A DNA stretch of 64,000 nucleotides from Dactylis glomerata (Eukaryota > Streptophyta > Magnoliopsida > Poales > Poaceae), in the NCBI GenBank assembly GCA_007115705.1, contig QXEO01000411.1:186001-250000 (forward strand). Reading direction: 5' to 3'. Positions 20,178 to 33,812 of this stretch are shown in pieces. Positions within the stretch are counted from its first letter, which is position 1. The number at the start of each line of letters is the position of its first letter. The notes below the pieces were generated by a model. That model was given only the letters and a program-made list of their open reading frames with translations. It was not told the origin of the DNA and searched no databases. A program made the translations under genes and the position numbers.

Positions 20178-21821
20178 TGATACGTCTCAAACATATCCAT
20201 AAATTTTGATACTCCATGCTTATTTTTACACCATTTTCTTAGTGTTTCATTACACTTCGTGGCACTTTTATGCATTTTCTGGAACTAACCTATTAATAAG
20301 TTGCCACGGTGCCAGTTCCCTATTTTCTGCTGTTTTTATGTTTCCGAAAAGTTACACAGGAAATATTCTCAAATTGGACGAAACCAAAGCCAGTCACCCA
20401 GAATTTCACTGAAGCTTCCAGAGATCCGAAGAGGAGATGGAGTGGGGCCACGAGGGCCCCACACAACAGGGCGGTGCGGCCTGGCCCCTGGCCGCGCCCC
20501 CTATGTGTGACGGCACCTTGGCCCACTCCTAACGATGCCCCTTCGCCTATAAAGAACCCCCAACGGGAAAAACCTAAATACCTGATCAATTTTCCAGAAC
20601 ACATCGCGATCCGCTGCCGCCGTCGACCCGAAGATCGGGAGGGTCCAGAAGCTCTTCCCGGCACCCTGCTGGAGAGGGGAATCGCCACCGAAGGTCTTCT
20701 TCATCGCCATGCTTGCCTCCGGCGCGATGAGTGAGTAGTCTACCTTGGACTATGGCTCCATAGCAGTAGCTAGATGGTTGTCTTCTCCACCATGTGCTTC
20801 ATGTTTAGATCTCATGAGCTGCCCTATATGATTGAGATCACCGTTATGTAATTCTACATGTTTGGTTTGTTGGGATCCGATGAATATTGGTGTTATGATT
20901 GAGTTGATATACTGAAATTTATCTTATGTTATCTCTATGTTGTTTATAATCTTGCATGCTCTCCGTTGTTAGTAGCTATCTTGGCCGAGTAGTTGCTAGT
21001 GACTCCAAGAGGGGGTATTTATGCTCGATAGTGGGTTCATGCCTCTATTTAATCTGGGGGAGTGACAGAAACCTCTAAGGTTGTAGATGTGTTGTTGCTA
21101 CTAGGGGAAAAACAACATTCATATGCTCGAGGGCATATGCTTTGTTTATATTACACACTTTGCTTAATGCAATTATCTGTTGTTCGCAACTTAATACTTG
21201 TGGAGTTCTCGGATTGATTCGCCACATGTGGATTATTAGTCATAGATGCAGTTGGATGGCAGCCTATGTATTTTGTTGTAATGCCCAGAGTAAATCTCAT
21301 TGTGATCCTCTCATCATATGCACGTTGTCTTTATTCTATCAATTGCCCAACTGTAATTTGTTTACCCAGCATGTGTTATTTTATCTTATGGAGAGACACC
21401 ACTAGTGAACTGTGGACCCCGGTCCTATTTCCATTATATTGCTATCATCTGTTTACTTTACTCGCACTGTTTACTTTACTCGCATACTATTACTATTTTT
21501 CACTCGATACGCTCATTCCTTTGTTTACATCAAACCGGTGAGATTGAAAACCTCATCATAAGTTGGGAGCAAAGTAATTGGTTGTGTTGTGTGCAGGTTC
21601 CGTGTTGCAGCTGGCAAAGCAAAGCTTGGATGAGGCACCTTATAAATTGTCCAGAGCTGTCGCAAGCTAGCAAGAATCACCTTCAGTCGCATTGGCTTCT
21701 TCCTCTCCTGATTGACATACCCTGGTTTCTTACTGAGGGAAAACCTTGCTGCTATATTCATCATACCTTCCTCTTGGGGTTCCCAACTGGACGGTGAACA
21801 TTAACCGTACCGCAAGCATCA
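20178..21821 (+). repeat. 5' LTR of element A
   Basis: The 1644-bp repeat starts TGATACGTCTCAAACAT and ends AAGCATCA. A CGCCTATAAAGA-like box near 20546 (GCCTATAAAGAACC) is a promoter candidate. It differs from the 3' copy by scattered substitutions and single-base indels, for example in the first 60 bases, showing age since insertion. Confidence 0.92.
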
Positions 21822-22418
21822 AGAATTTTCTAGCGCCGTTGCCAGGGAGGAAGAAGAAGACTTCTGCGAGGGGAGTTTTCGCATGCACATCCTTTACTTT
21901 GTTTTAAGTTTTGCTTTACTTTATTTTTACTTGCATCGTTTTATCAAAATCACAAAAAAATTAGTTCATACTATAGTTGTTATTTTTGTTGGTACTGTTA
22001 TTGTCTTGCTTTATCATGCTTTCTATCAATGGTTGGTTTCTTTGAAACTAAATCTTTTTGGCAAGGTGGGTTCACAGAAGAGCAACAAAAAATTTATGAG
22101 GAACACTGCTTGTCACAAAAGGGGAAGCACTTATGGGAACAAATTGATAAATTGTATATCATTGCTAGAAATGTGTGATCTACTTATAATGTTACTTATT
22201 GCTTTGATAAATCTTGTTGCTGTAGGAGGTATAAACACCTCCCTTTTCAATGTGAGTATAATAATGATGTTACCATATCTTCTTATATTAATGGAAATTA
22301 TGACTTTTATGATGTGGAACAAATTGAAGAATTTATTGCTTGGAAGGGTGCTTTTGAACTTGCTTATTTTCTTGAAAATACTAATGATGCACCTTATAAG
22401 TATGAGGTTTATGATATA
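21822..22418 (+). pseudogene. Leader and gag-like N-terminal fragment of element A
   Basis: After the primer site and a T-rich leader, one frame reads GGFTEEQQKIYEEHC and further a Cys-rich and acidic segment ending PYKYEVYDI at 22418, with a stop and a shift near 22180. The frame continues on the other side of element B at 36282. No protein family is certain; the position and the downstream part suggest a gag-derived or Athila-type C-terminal ORF. Confidence 0.55.
21831..21848 (+). promoter_or_regulatory. Primer binding site of element A (tRNA-Asp type)
   Basis: TAGCGCCGTTGCCAGGGA lies 9 bases after the LTR. It matches the TGGCGCCGTTGCCGGGGA form complementary to the tRNA-Asp 3' end, with two changes (G to A), so priming may be impaired. 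Confidence 0.75.
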
Positions 22419-23364
22419 TGATGTCTACGCACGCGTCTGTTCTTGTAGACAGTGTTGGGCCTCTAAGTGCAGAGGTTTGTAGAACAGCAGCAAGTTTCCC
22501 TTAAGTGGATCACCTAAGGTTTATCAAACTCAGGGAGGAAGAGGTCAAAGCTATCCCTCTCAAGCAACCCTGCAATTACGATACAAAAAGTCTCTTGTGC
22601 CCCCAACACACCCAATACACTTGTCAGATGTATAGGTGCACTAGTTCGGCGAAGAGATAGTGAAATACAAGTGGTATAGATGATTATAAGTAGTAAATGC
22701 AATCTGGAATAAAAATGGCAGCAAGCGAACATGTAACAAAATAGTAAGTAAACGGCGTGCAAAGCTTAAACGGCGTGCAAAGCTTGGAAACAAGGCCTAG
22801 GGATCATACTTTCACTAGTGGACACACTCTCAACAATATAACATAATTGAACAAATAAACAACTTCTCTTCACTATGGTACTCTGAATTACTCTCCTATT
22901 GAACAACACTAATCATTGCGTAGGGCTACGAAGCACTCCTTAAAGTTCATCAAGTACTTGACAAACACCACTCATAGAGATATCCAAATCAAATCACAAC
23001 TCAAGATAGATATTATTGCAACTTAGACCAAGTACTAACACGGTGTACACACTGTCAACATTACACCATGAAAGGAGGAAAAGATTACTTCAATACTATC
23101 ATAGTGATAATTATTCTCATAATCCATAAGAGATCACAATCGTAGCCTAGACCAAGTACCACCATGATGCACGCACTGTCACCGTTACACCATGGTAGGA
23201 GGAATAGATTACTTTAATAACACCACTAGAGTACACATAATATTTGAATAATAACATCTACTTGTTCAACATGATACAAAGCTCACGATCACATAAAGAT
23301 CACATCAAGGGAGAGAGAGGTGAACCACATAGCTACCGGTAGAGCCCTCAGCCCCGGGGGAGAA

Positions 23365-24997
23365 TGATACGTCTCCAACGTATCTATAATTTTTGATGCT
23401 CCATGCTTGTTTTTACACCATTTGCCTATTGTTTCGTTACACTTCATGGCACTTTTATGCATTTTCCAGAACTAACCTATTAATGAGTTGCCACAGTGCC
23501 AGTTCCCTGTTTTCTGCTGTTTTTGTGTTTCAGAAGTGATACACAGGAAATATTCTCGGAATTGGACGAAACAAGTTCCTGAAGTCTTATTTTACCTAGA
23601 AGCTTCCAGAGATCCAAAGGAGAGTAGGAGGGGGGCCACCAGGGCCCCACACGTAGGGGTGGCGCAGCCAGGCCCCTGGCCATGTGGGCCCCGCGTGAGG
23701 GCGCCTGGCTCCTCCTCTGACATCGCCCCTTCGCCTATAAAGACCCCCCGACGGAAAAAACTTAAGCACCCGATCAGTTTTCTAGAACACATCGCGATCC
23801 GCCGCCACCGTCGACCCAAAGATCGGGAGGGTCCAGAAGCACTTCCCGGCACCCTGCCGGAGAGGGGAATCGCCATCGGAGGTCTTCTTCATTGCCATGC
23901 TTGCCTTCGAAGCGATGAGTGAGTAGTCTACCTTGGACTATGGGTCCATAGCAGTAGCTAGATGGTTGTCTTCTCCACCATGTGCTTCATGTTTAGATCT
24001 CATGAGCTGCCCTACATGATTGAGATCACCGTTATGTAATTCTACATGTTTGGTTTGTTGTGATCCGATGAATATTGGTGTTTATGATTGAGTTGCTCTA
24101 CTGAATATTATCTTTTGTTATCTCTATGTTGTTTATGATCTTGCATGCTCTCCGTTGTTAGTAGCTATCTTGGCCGAGTAGTTGCTAGTGACTCCAAGAG
24201 GGGGTATTTATGCTCGATAGTGGGTTCATGCCTCTATTTCACCTGGGGGAGTGACAAAAACCTCTAAGGTGGTAGATGTGCTGTTGCTATTAGGGAGAAA
24301 ACAACATTCATATGCTCAAGGGCATATGCTTTGTTTACATTACACACTTTGCTTAATGCAATTATCTGTTGTTCGCAACTTAATACTTTTGGGGTGTTCG
24401 GATTGATATGCCCGGGAGTGGATTATTAGTCATAGATGCAGTTGGATGGCTGTCTATGTATTTTGTTGTAATGCCCAGAGTAAATCTCATAGTGATCATC
24501 TCGATATATCACGTTTATCGTTATTCTATCAATTGCCCAACTGTAATTTGTTTACCCAGCATGTGTTATTTATCTATGGAGAGACACCACTAGTGAACTG
24601 TGGACCCCGGTCCTATTTCCATCATATTGCTTTCACCTGTTTACTTTCTCGCACTGTTTACTTTACTCGCATACTTTTACTGTTTTCCACTCGATACACT
24701 CATAACCTTTGTTTCAAGCAAACCGGTGAGATTGACAACCTCATCGTAAGTTGGGAGCAAAGTATTTGTTTGTGTGTGTGCAGGTTCCACGTTGCAGCTA
24801 GCAAGCAAAGCTTGGACGAGGCGCCATATATAAATTGTCTGCAGCTATCACAAACTAGCAAGCATCACCTTCAGTCGTTTGTCTCTCATCTCCAAGAACG
24901 ATAAACCTTTGTTTCTTAACTGAGGGAAAACTAGCTGCTATACTCATCACACCTTCCTCTTGGGGTTCCCAACGGGCTGGTCGTTCACCATGCATCA
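23365..24997 (+). repeat. 5' LTR of element C
   Basis: TG...CA repeat of 1633 bp with a TATA-like CGCCTATAAAGAC near 23731, the same position as in the LTRs of A and D. It is followed by AGCTAATTTT and the primer site. Confidence 0.9.
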
Positions 24998-25008
24998 AGC
25001 TAATTTTC

Positions 25009-25026
25009 TGGCACCGTTGCCGAGGA
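25009..25026 (+). promoter_or_regulatory. Primer binding site of element C (tRNA-Asp type)
   Basis: TGGCACCGTTGCCGAGGA differs from the consensus TGGCGCCGTTGCCGGGGA at two positions. Confidence 0.75.
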
Positions 25027-25168
25027 GGAAGTAGAAGACTTCTGCGAGGGGAGTTTTCGCACGCACATTCTTTACTTTGTTATTGCTTTGCTTTACTTTA
25101 TTTATTTTGCCTACATCATTTTATATCAAAAACCCAAAAAAATTAGAATCCTTGGTAGTTGTTTTATT

Positions 25169-26036
25169 ATGTCTAGTTCAGTTGCTACTACTATGTTGCC
25201 CGAGGATATGATTTTCACTTTTAAACAAAAGGATGAGGAAAGTTTTAAGGAAGCTTGGTCTAGAATTTATGATTGGCATGAAAAAACTGAACCTAAAATG
25301 ACTTTGAGTTTGCTTCTTAGTAGCTTTTACTTTGGACTTTCTCTTCGTTATAGATATGCTTTGGATGCTACTGCAGAAGGAGATTTCCTTCATTGTGATG
25401 GAGATCAAGCCTTCAATATTATAAAAAAGTTGATTACAATTTATAGCATGGCAACCTATTTTGATTCCTCTCTTGTGTGCATTTTTTAATAGACTTGATG
25501 CTCTTGAGACTCGCACTACTAGTTTGAATTCTTGCTACAATACTTTGCGTCAGCATTTTGATTATGTGCCAATAAATTCTGAACCTTCGAGTTGGTATCC
25601 TACGGTAAAAATCACCATTAGTGGTGAAACTTTTCATGCTCGTTGTGATATTATGTCTGAATTTTGTCTCATGCCAAAGGATGTTTATGAATCTTTGAGC
25701 CTTTGGAAGCTTTCTGAGGGGGGAGAAGGAATTTCTCTTACTAACAATGCCACTATATTTCCCCTTGGAATTGCTGAAGGAGTCTTTACAAAAGTCCTAG
25801 GAAGAATGATATCTACTGATTATCTTGTTATTGAATGTGTAGGGAAGGGACAAATCACACTTGGAAGATCCCTCTTGAAGCTCCTAGGCGCCATCATTGA
25901 TGTGGGAAAAGGCAATATAAGATTTATCTCTCCACCTTGCAATAGCCATGTCTTTCCTAAAGTCAAGAGCAAAGGTAAGAAAGGAAGTTGTAAGGCACCC
26001 ACTGGTCCTAGCACTTCATTTTTTGATATTACTTGA
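25169..26036 (+). pseudogene. Gag/retropepsin-like ORF of element C, frameshifted
   Basis: The ATG at 25169 opens MSSSVATTMLPEDMIFTFK, a short gag-like segment with SFKEAWSRIYDWHEK (related to the retrotransposon gag of element D). Near 25450 the frame shifts and continues as LLCAFFNRLDALETR and then a retropepsin-like fold to TGA at 26034-26036. The expected catalytic loop (CDLGAS in D) reads CDIMSEF, so the Gly-Ala/Ser are lost, while the later LGRSLLKLLGAIIDVG keeps the ILGRPFL-type motif. A large deletion relative to D has removed most of gag. The element supplies no working protein. Confidence 0.7.
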
Positions 26037-28972
26037 TTCGCAATTTTCTGCGCCTAGCTCAAAGCCGTTAAAGAAAAGCACTCTTGGGAGATAACCCAAT
26101 GTTTTCTTTTCAGTACTTTTTCTTTTATTTGAGTCTTGGAAGTCATTACTACTGTAATGACTGCTCCTTATCCTTTTTATTTCGTTTTTGTGCCAAGAGA
26201 AGCCTCTAATTTGAGCGAGGTAAAGATTTGGGGATGTTGCTGTCCTGAAACTGTTTTATGTGCTTCACCATAAAAATTCGTATAAATTCTCTGTTTATCT
26301 TTTGGACCTACGATTTCTTGTGCATATGCCCCAGGTTATATACAAACTTTTGTTAGTTGAACACTTTTTGATTTGAGTAACAGAAAACCTTTCAAAAATT
26401 CGACCTTTGTCAGCTGTTCAGTTTTGACAGACTTCTGCCAATATTTGTGTTTGCCACTTTATCGTTTTCTTTTGAGTTCTTTTGATCACGGAACTTTTGG
26501 GGAGGTTGCTACAGTAGTATCTGCTATATATGTGGTGGTTTTGAGTTGAAACCTGAAGCAAAACGAGGTTGATTATATGTTATGCTTACACTAATGTTGC
26601 TAATAGAATTGTGTTTAGTTTTGTATGAAGGAAGTTTTCAAGTGTAGGGATTGGAGAATGATGAGATGAGTTGAAGAATGGACAAAAGTCAAGCTTGGGG
26701 ATGCCCATGCATCACCCCAAGAAATATCCAAGAAGTACAAGTGTCAAAGCTTGGGGATGCCCCCGAGGCACCCCTTCTTCATCGGCAAAAATCAGGTCAC
26801 CTTTGAAAACACTATATTTTTATTGCTTCATGCACTATGTGTTTTTCTTGGAGCGTCAGTTGTTTTAGTTTTCTTAGTTGGTTTAGTTTGTTTGTTTGCT
26901 GCAATAAATGGTTAGACCCCAACAAATTTCTTTTGGAGAAGTTGCCATGCTTTTCATTTGCAAAGAACGCTCTAGTTTTCACTCTTATTAAAAATAGAGC
27001 GTTCTTCTTTTTCTGCTACTGCTTTTGGTTTTCATTTTCGCCTTGATTTGCGTTCAGACCTTGTCATATCTTTTCATCAAGGTGTATTTTTGCCTCTGAT
27101 ATTTATTGGTTTTCATCAAAAGAGGTGTCTTTAAAAATTTCAAATGGTGTTGAAAAAGAGAAAAAGCTTTATGCAAAATAGTGGTACAAGAAGGAGCTTG
27201 TGTAGACTGCGGCTTAGGCTTTTTCATGTCATGCTTGATGTCTTTTTGATAGTATACTTAGTGGTTTTGCTGTAGCATGACTTGTCTCAAATAACTGAGA
27301 TTGCTTAATGAGCCTTTGAGAAAAAATCATGCGTTGTTTTATTGTATGGAAGCATTATTTTGGTTTTCTCCTTGATGCTTTATTTGGATTGACTTGGCGC
27401 ATGCTCACGCATGTTAGACTCTTACAAAGTCGCCAATAGCCTTCATGATCATTTAGTTTTTGACTTTTGATGCCATCTTATGCTTCTTTTAATGTCGCTT
27501 TGTCACTTTGCATGATTATGGCCATTATTGCTCTCTTAGTTGGTCGCTCCCAGTCTTTTGCTAGCCCTCGCCTTGTACTGAGTATGAGCTCTACTTGTGC
27601 ATCCAACTCCTAAAAGCCAAAGTTTTCCAAAGTGTCCACCATACATACCTACTAGCAATTTGCTATTCCAAGTAAATTTGACTTGCTTTTATTTTCTCTT
27701 CAAATTAAACTCTTACCAGTGTTATGCGAAATTCAGTCAGTAAAGCTCTCACGAACCGGAAGGCACACTTTACTTTTTCTTGTTCTTAAAAATTTGACAT
27801 TGTGGTCTCTTATGTTGAGTTGTTATGCTTACAAGTTGTAAGTTGGATTCTAGCCCAGCCATGCTGTCATGGGGCAAGCTTTCAACATTGCACTTCTTAA
27901 TTGAGTGGATATCGTGATCTTTTGTTTATGGATGCCCACGGTGTGAAATGAATTGGGAATCTTGTGGGGATCATGGAGTTTGTATATGTGTTAGGGAAAT
28001 GCCGGGCCGCCAATCTAAGCCATGCGTAATTCATGGTGGAAATTTGCAGCATACCCATGGTGAACATACAACGACGCATCTCACAATAAAAAGCTAAACA
28101 AAAGGCAAATAAAAGAGATATTGAGGTGTTCATTGTCTGCTTGTCCTGTCATTTTGGTGTGGGCTTGTTCCATGTCATCGGGCACGGAGGTACCCCATTG
28201 GCGGTTCTCAATGATACACATATACTTACAATGACAAGAGCCTTGCTTGGGACTCTAAGTAAAGTAGCATGAGGTTTGGGTACTCGTATTCACGGGGCAC
28301 GAGGTCTTCAACTTATGATTTGTCAAGCATATGCATCATAATTGTTCTCGCATTAACTTTAACCATTCAAGATGCTTATGATGGGGGCAATGAGAGCTCA
28401 AAGCCGGTAAGTACCATAATTTTTGAAGGTTATAAAACTTGCAATCACTGCTTCCCTCTGCGATGGGCCTTTCTTCTACTTTTATGTTGAGTCACCACCT
28501 TCTATCTTTATGCACCATTAAGAGAGCATAGTTGTCATTCTTAGTGTGATATGCATTGTCCCAAAGTTCATTGATTAATTCATATTGTTGGTTTCACTTG
28601 TTCTTAAATTATTTGTATCCAGTCGCCCTCTTAAACTTGAAGGTGTCCTATGCATTTATGTTTTGCTCTCTTTGAAGGACAAGCTGAAAACCATTTGTAT
28701 GTTTTTCCTTATGATTTGAACACATGTTTGACTTTCATTGTTTCATTTTCATGATCTTTTGTTTGTGTTCATTTGCATGTTTACAACATGGTTGCTAAGT
28801 TTCTTATTGTCAAGATTATATCTTCATGCCCATGTTTTAAGTTCTTATGATCCCAGCTCACAAATGCTTACATAGATGATCAAGATTGTGTAGGTGCATG
28901 TCACCTCAAAAATTATTCTTTTGTTATCACTTACCTACTCGAGGATGAGTAGGAGTTAAGCTTGGGGATGCT
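26037..28972 (+). other. Long 3' non-coding region of element C
   Basis: About 2.9 kb without a convincing ORF. It begins with GCGCCTAGCTCAAAG...TTAAAGAAAAGCACTCTTGG and ends with AGGAGTTAAGCTTGGGGATG before the 3' LTR (polypurine-like tract). Matching sequence is found in A (36842-39110), B (31224-33800, reverse) and D (63540-64000). Repeated GCTTGGGGATGCCC tracts occur at 26692 and 26750. Confidence 0.75.
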
Positions 28973-30604
28973 TGATACGTCTCCAATGTGTCTATAATTT
29001 TTGATGCTCCATGCTTGTTTCTACACCATTTACCTGTTGTTTCATTACACTTCGTGGCACTTTTATGCATTTTCTGGAACTAACCTATTAACAAGTTGCC
29101 ATAGTGCCAGTTCCCTGTTTTCTGCTATTTTTGTGTTTTAGAAGTGATACACAGGAAATATTCTCGGAATTGGACGAAACAAGTTCCTGAAGTCTTATTT
29201 TACCCGGAAGCTTCCAGAGATCTGAAGGAGAGTAGGAGGGGGGCCACCAGGGCCCCACACGCAGGGGTGGCGCGGCCAGGCCCCTGGCCGCATGGGCCCC
29301 GCGTGAGGGCGCCTGGCTCCTTCTCTGACATCGCTCCTTCACCTATAAAGACCCCCTGACAGAAAAAACCTAAGCACCCGATCAGTTTTCCAGAACACAT
29401 CGCGATCCGCCGCCGCCGTCGACCCGAAGATCGGGAGGGTCCAAAAGCTCTTCCCGGCACCCTGCCGGAGAGGGGAATCGCCACCGGAGGTCTTCTTCAT
29501 CGCCATGCTTGCCTCCGGAGCGATGAGTGAGTAGTCTACCTTGGACTATGGGTCCATAGCAGTAGCTAGATGGTTGTCTTCTCCACCATGTGCTTCATGT
29601 TTAGATCTCATGAGCTGCCCTACATGATTGAGATCACCGTTATGTAATTCTACATGTTTGGTTTGTTGGGATCCGATGAATATTGGTGTTTATGATTGAG
29701 TTGATGTACTGAATATTATCTTTTGTTATCTCTATGTTGTTTATGATCTTGCATGCTCTCCATTGTTAGTAGCTATCTTGGCCGAGTAGTTGCTAGTGAC
29801 TCCAAGAGGGGGTATTTATGCTCGATAGTGGGTTCATTCCTCTATTTCACCTGGGGAGTGACAGAAACCTCTAAGGTGGTAGATGTGCTGTTGCTACTAG
29901 GGAGAAAACAACATTCATATGCACAAGGGCATATGCTTTGTTTACATTACACACTTTGCTTAATGCATTTATCTATTGTTCACAACTTAATACTTTTGGG
30001 GTGTTCGGATTGATATCCCCGGGAGTGGATTATTAGTCATAGATGCAGTTGGATGGCGGTCTATGTATTTTGTTGTAATGCCCAGAGTAAATCTCATAGT
30101 GATCTTCTCGACATATCACATTTATCTTTATTCTATCAATTGCCCAACTGTAATTTGTTTACCCAGCATGTGTTATTTATCTATGGAGAGACACCACAAG
30201 TGAACTGTAGACCCCGGTCCTATTTCCATCATATTGCTTTCACCTGTTTACTTTCTTGCACTGTTTACTTTACTCGCATACATTTACTGTTTTCCACTCG
30301 ATACACTCATAACCTTTGTTTCAAGCAAACCGGTGAGATTGACAACCTCATCGTAAGTTGGGAGCAAAGTATTTGTTTGTGTGTGTGCAGGTTCCACGTT
30401 GTAGCTAGCAAGCAAAGCTTGGACGAGGCGCCATATATAAATTGTCCGCAGCTGTCGCAAACTAGCAAGCATCACCTTCAGTCGTTTGTCCCTCCTCTCC
30501 AAGAACGATAAACCTTGGTTTCTTAACTGAGGGAAAACTAGCTGCTATACTCATCACACCTTCCTCTTGGGGTTCCCAACGGGCTGGTCATTCACCACGC
30601 ATCA
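28973..30604 (+). repeat. 3' LTR of element C
   Basis: The 1632-bp partner of 23365-24997 begins TGATACGTCTCCAATG and ends CACGCATCA, followed by GAGAA. A few substitutions separate it from the 5' copy. Confidence 0.92.
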
Positions 30605-31223
30605 GAGAACTACTCCCTCCTCATCATAGGAGACAGCAAGGTTGATGGAGATGGCGGTGAGGTCGATGGAGACAGCGGAGACAGCGATGGAGACCGATGG
30701 AGATGGCTCCGGGGGCACTTCCCCATCCCGGTAGGGTGCCGGAATAGAGAATTCTGTCCCCCGAAATTCGTCGACGGTGGCGGCGGAGCTATGGAACTGT
30801 TCTGGAAATTTCGCCGACTCCTTTAGGGTTTTCCATCCTGAGGCTTCTTATAGGCGAAGGGGCGTCGTCAGGAGTGGCCCCAGGCCTCCTCACACCTTGG
30901 TGGCATGGGCCAGGGGCAGGCCGCGCGAGCCTAGTGTGAGGGCGGCATGTGGCCCCTCTCCGTCGCCTCTTCGGATCTCTGGAAGCTTCCAGGAAAAATA
31001 AGACTTTAGGAACTTGTTTCGTCCAATTCCGAGAATATTTTCTATGTAGCTTTTCCAAAACACAAAAATAGCAGAAAATAGGGATCTGGCACTGTGGCAT
31101 CTTGTCAATAGGTTAGTTCCAGAAATCACATAAAAACGCCATGAAGTGTAACGAAACACAAGGCAAATGGTGTAAAAACAAGCATGGAGCATAAAAAATT
31201 ATAGATACGTTTGAGACATATCA

Positions 31224-33812
31224 GCATCCCCAAGCTTAACTCCTGCTCGTCCTTGAGTAGGTAAGTGATAACAAAAGAAATAATTTTTAAGGTGACATGC
31301 ACCTAAACAATCTTGATCATCTATGTGAGCATTGTGAGCTGGGATCATAAGAACTTAAAACATGGGCGTGAAAGACATAATCTTGATAGAAGAAACTTAG
31401 CAACCATGTTATAAACATGAAAATGAACACAAACAAAAGATCATGAAAATGAAACAATGAAAGTCAAACGTGTGTTCAAATCATAAGAAAAACATACAAA
31501 TGGTTTTCAGCTTATCCTTCATAGTGAGAGCAAAACATAAATGCATAGGACACCTTCAAGTTTAAGAGGGCGACTAGATACAAGTAATTTAAGAACAAGT
31601 GAAACCATAGTCATGAATCAATCAATGATAAACTTTGGGACAATGCACATTATACTAAGAATGACAACTATGCTCTCTTAATGGTGCAAAAAGGTAGAAG
31701 GTGGTGACTCAACATAAAAGTAAAAGAAAGACCCTTCGCAGAGGGAAGCAGTGATTAAACATGTGCTAGAGCTTTTCATTTGTAAAACAGAGAGATAAAA
31801 AATTGGTTTTAAGAGGTGGTTGTCTTTGTCAACGACTGGCAATGGGGTTCTTACTATCTTCCATACAAAAATGAAGCAAGTTTTTGAGAGAGAGATTGGC
31901 ACTTTTGTGCTCTTTTATAAAGCTTGGCACTCCTCCCCACCTTTTTTCCTTTCACAAACCATGGCTAACCGATTCCATCGGGTGCCCACCAACATTCACA
32001 TTCCATGGAGGAGTGCCTTTTTTCTTTCTTTTTTCTCCTTTTTTTCTTTTTGGAATAAGACAATATGGAAGATAGCAAATCCAACCACTACGTCCCCATG
32101 AGCTGAATACAGTGTCACAAAATGAGAATTATTTTGAAGGTTTTTTGAAAGGTAGCACATGAAAATTTAATTGGAATGGCTTGCAAATACCATGCATAGG
32201 AATTTATAGTGGACACAATAGCAAACTTGGTTTTTAGGAGTTGGATGCACGAGTAGAGCTCGTACTCAGTACAAAATGAGGGCTAGCAAAAGACTGGGAG
32301 CGACCAACTAAGAGAGCAATAATGGCCATAATCATGCAAAGCGACAAAGCGACATTAAAAGAAGCATAAGATGGCATCAAAAGTCAAAAACTAAATGATC
32401 ATAGAGGCTATAGGCGACTTATTTTTGTAGTCAACATGGTGTAAGCATGTGCCAAGTCAACCCAAATAAAGCATCAAAGGAGAAAACCAAATAAATGCTT
32501 CCAAACAATTAAAACAACGCATGATTCTTTCAAAGGCTCATTAAGCAATCTCAGTTATTTGAGACAAGTCATGCTACAGCAAAACCACTAAGTATACTAT
32601 CAAAAAGACATCAAGCACAACATGCAAAAGCCTAAGCTGCAATCTACACAAGCTCCTTCTTGTACCACTTTTTTGCATAAAGCTTTTTCTCTTTTCCAAC
32701 ACCATTCAAAATTTTTAAAAGCACCTCTTTTGATGAAAACCAATAAAGATCAGAGGAAAAAATACACCTTGATGAAAAGATATAACATGATCTGAACACA
32801 AATCAAGGTGAAAAATGCAAGCTAAACCAAGTAGCAGAAAAAGAGAACACTCGTTGAAACGATAGGAGTGAAAACTAGAGTGTTCTTGGCAAATGAAAAG
32901 CGAGTTCATCTCCTCCAAAAGAAACATGATGTGATCTAACCATTTATTGCAGCAAACAAAGCAAAAGAAAACTGAAAACAAAAACAACTGACGCTCCAAG
33001 AAAAACACATAATGCATGAAGCAATAAAAATATAGTGTCTTGAAAGGTGACCTGATTTTTGCCGATGAAGAAGGGGTGCCTCGGGGGCATCCCCAAGCTT
33101 TGACGCTTGTACTTCTTGGATATTTCTTGGGGTAATGCATGGGCATCCCCAAGCTTGAGCTTTTGTCCATTCTTCAACTCATCTCATCATTCTCCAATCC
33201 CTACACTTGAAAACTTCCTTCATACAAAACTAAATACAAATCTATTAGCAACATTAGTGTAGCATAACATATAATCAACCTCTTTTGCTTCAGGTTTCAA
33301 CCTAAAACCACCATATATTAAGCATATACTACTGTAGCAACTTCCTCAAAAGTTCCATGATCAAAAGAACTCAAAAGAAAGCGATAAAGCGGCAAACACA
33401 AATATTGGCAGAAATCTGTCAAAACAGAACAGCTGATAAAGGACAATTTTTAAAGGGGTTTTCTGTTGCTCAAATCAAAAAGTGTTCAACTAATGAAAGT
33501 TTGGATATAACCTGGGGCATACGCACAAGAAATCGCAGGTCCAAAAGATATACAGAGAATGTTTACGAATTTTTACGGTGCAGCACCAAAAACTGTTTTA
33601 GGACAGCAACATCCCCAAATATTACCTCACTCAAATTAGAGGCTTCTCTTGGCACAAAAACGAAATAAACAAGATAAGGAGTGGTTATTATAGTAGTAGT
33701 AACTTCCAAGACTCAAATAAAAGAAAAAGTACTGAAAATAAACAATGGGTTATCTCCCAAGAGTGCTTTTCTTTAACGCCTTTGAGCTAGGCGCAGTAAT
33801 TTGCAAAGATGC
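31224..33812 (-). other. 3' non-coding region of element B
   Basis: This is the reverse-oriented counterpart of the long 3' region of A and C. Read on the minus strand it runs from the CGCCTAGCTCAAAGGCG block (about 33780) through the GGGGATGCCC tracts to GGAGTTAAGCTTGGGGATGC next to the LTR (31243-31224). Only short spurious ORFs are seen. Confidence 0.72.

Larger units (their letters stand above)
23365..30604 (+). mobile_element. Athila-like LTR retrotransposon C, inserted in the LTR of B
   Basis: LTRs at 23365-24997 (1633 bp) and 28973-30604 (1632 bp) start TGATACGTCTCCAA and end GCATCA. GAGAA is duplicated at 23360-23364 and 30605-30609. Total length is 7240 bp. The interior has a gag/protease-like region (25169-26036) and then about 2.9 kb of non-coding DNA; no pol genes. 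It is the youngest insertion of the stack. Confidence 0.94.
22419..31223 (-). repeat. 3' LTR of element B (left copy), split by element C
   Basis: Segments 22419-23364 and 30610-31223 form one LTR of about 1560 bp once element C and one GAGAA are removed. It retains a stretch of about 80 bp (near 23125-23195, ATAAGAGATCACAATCGTAG...) that the right copy lacks. Confidence 0.88.

Noticed and set aside
20309..20734. ORF of 141 codons in the LTR of element A, with relatives in C and D
   Set aside because: It is open in LTR copies by chance composition, is interrupted or altered between copies, and overlaps the promoter and leader of the LTR.
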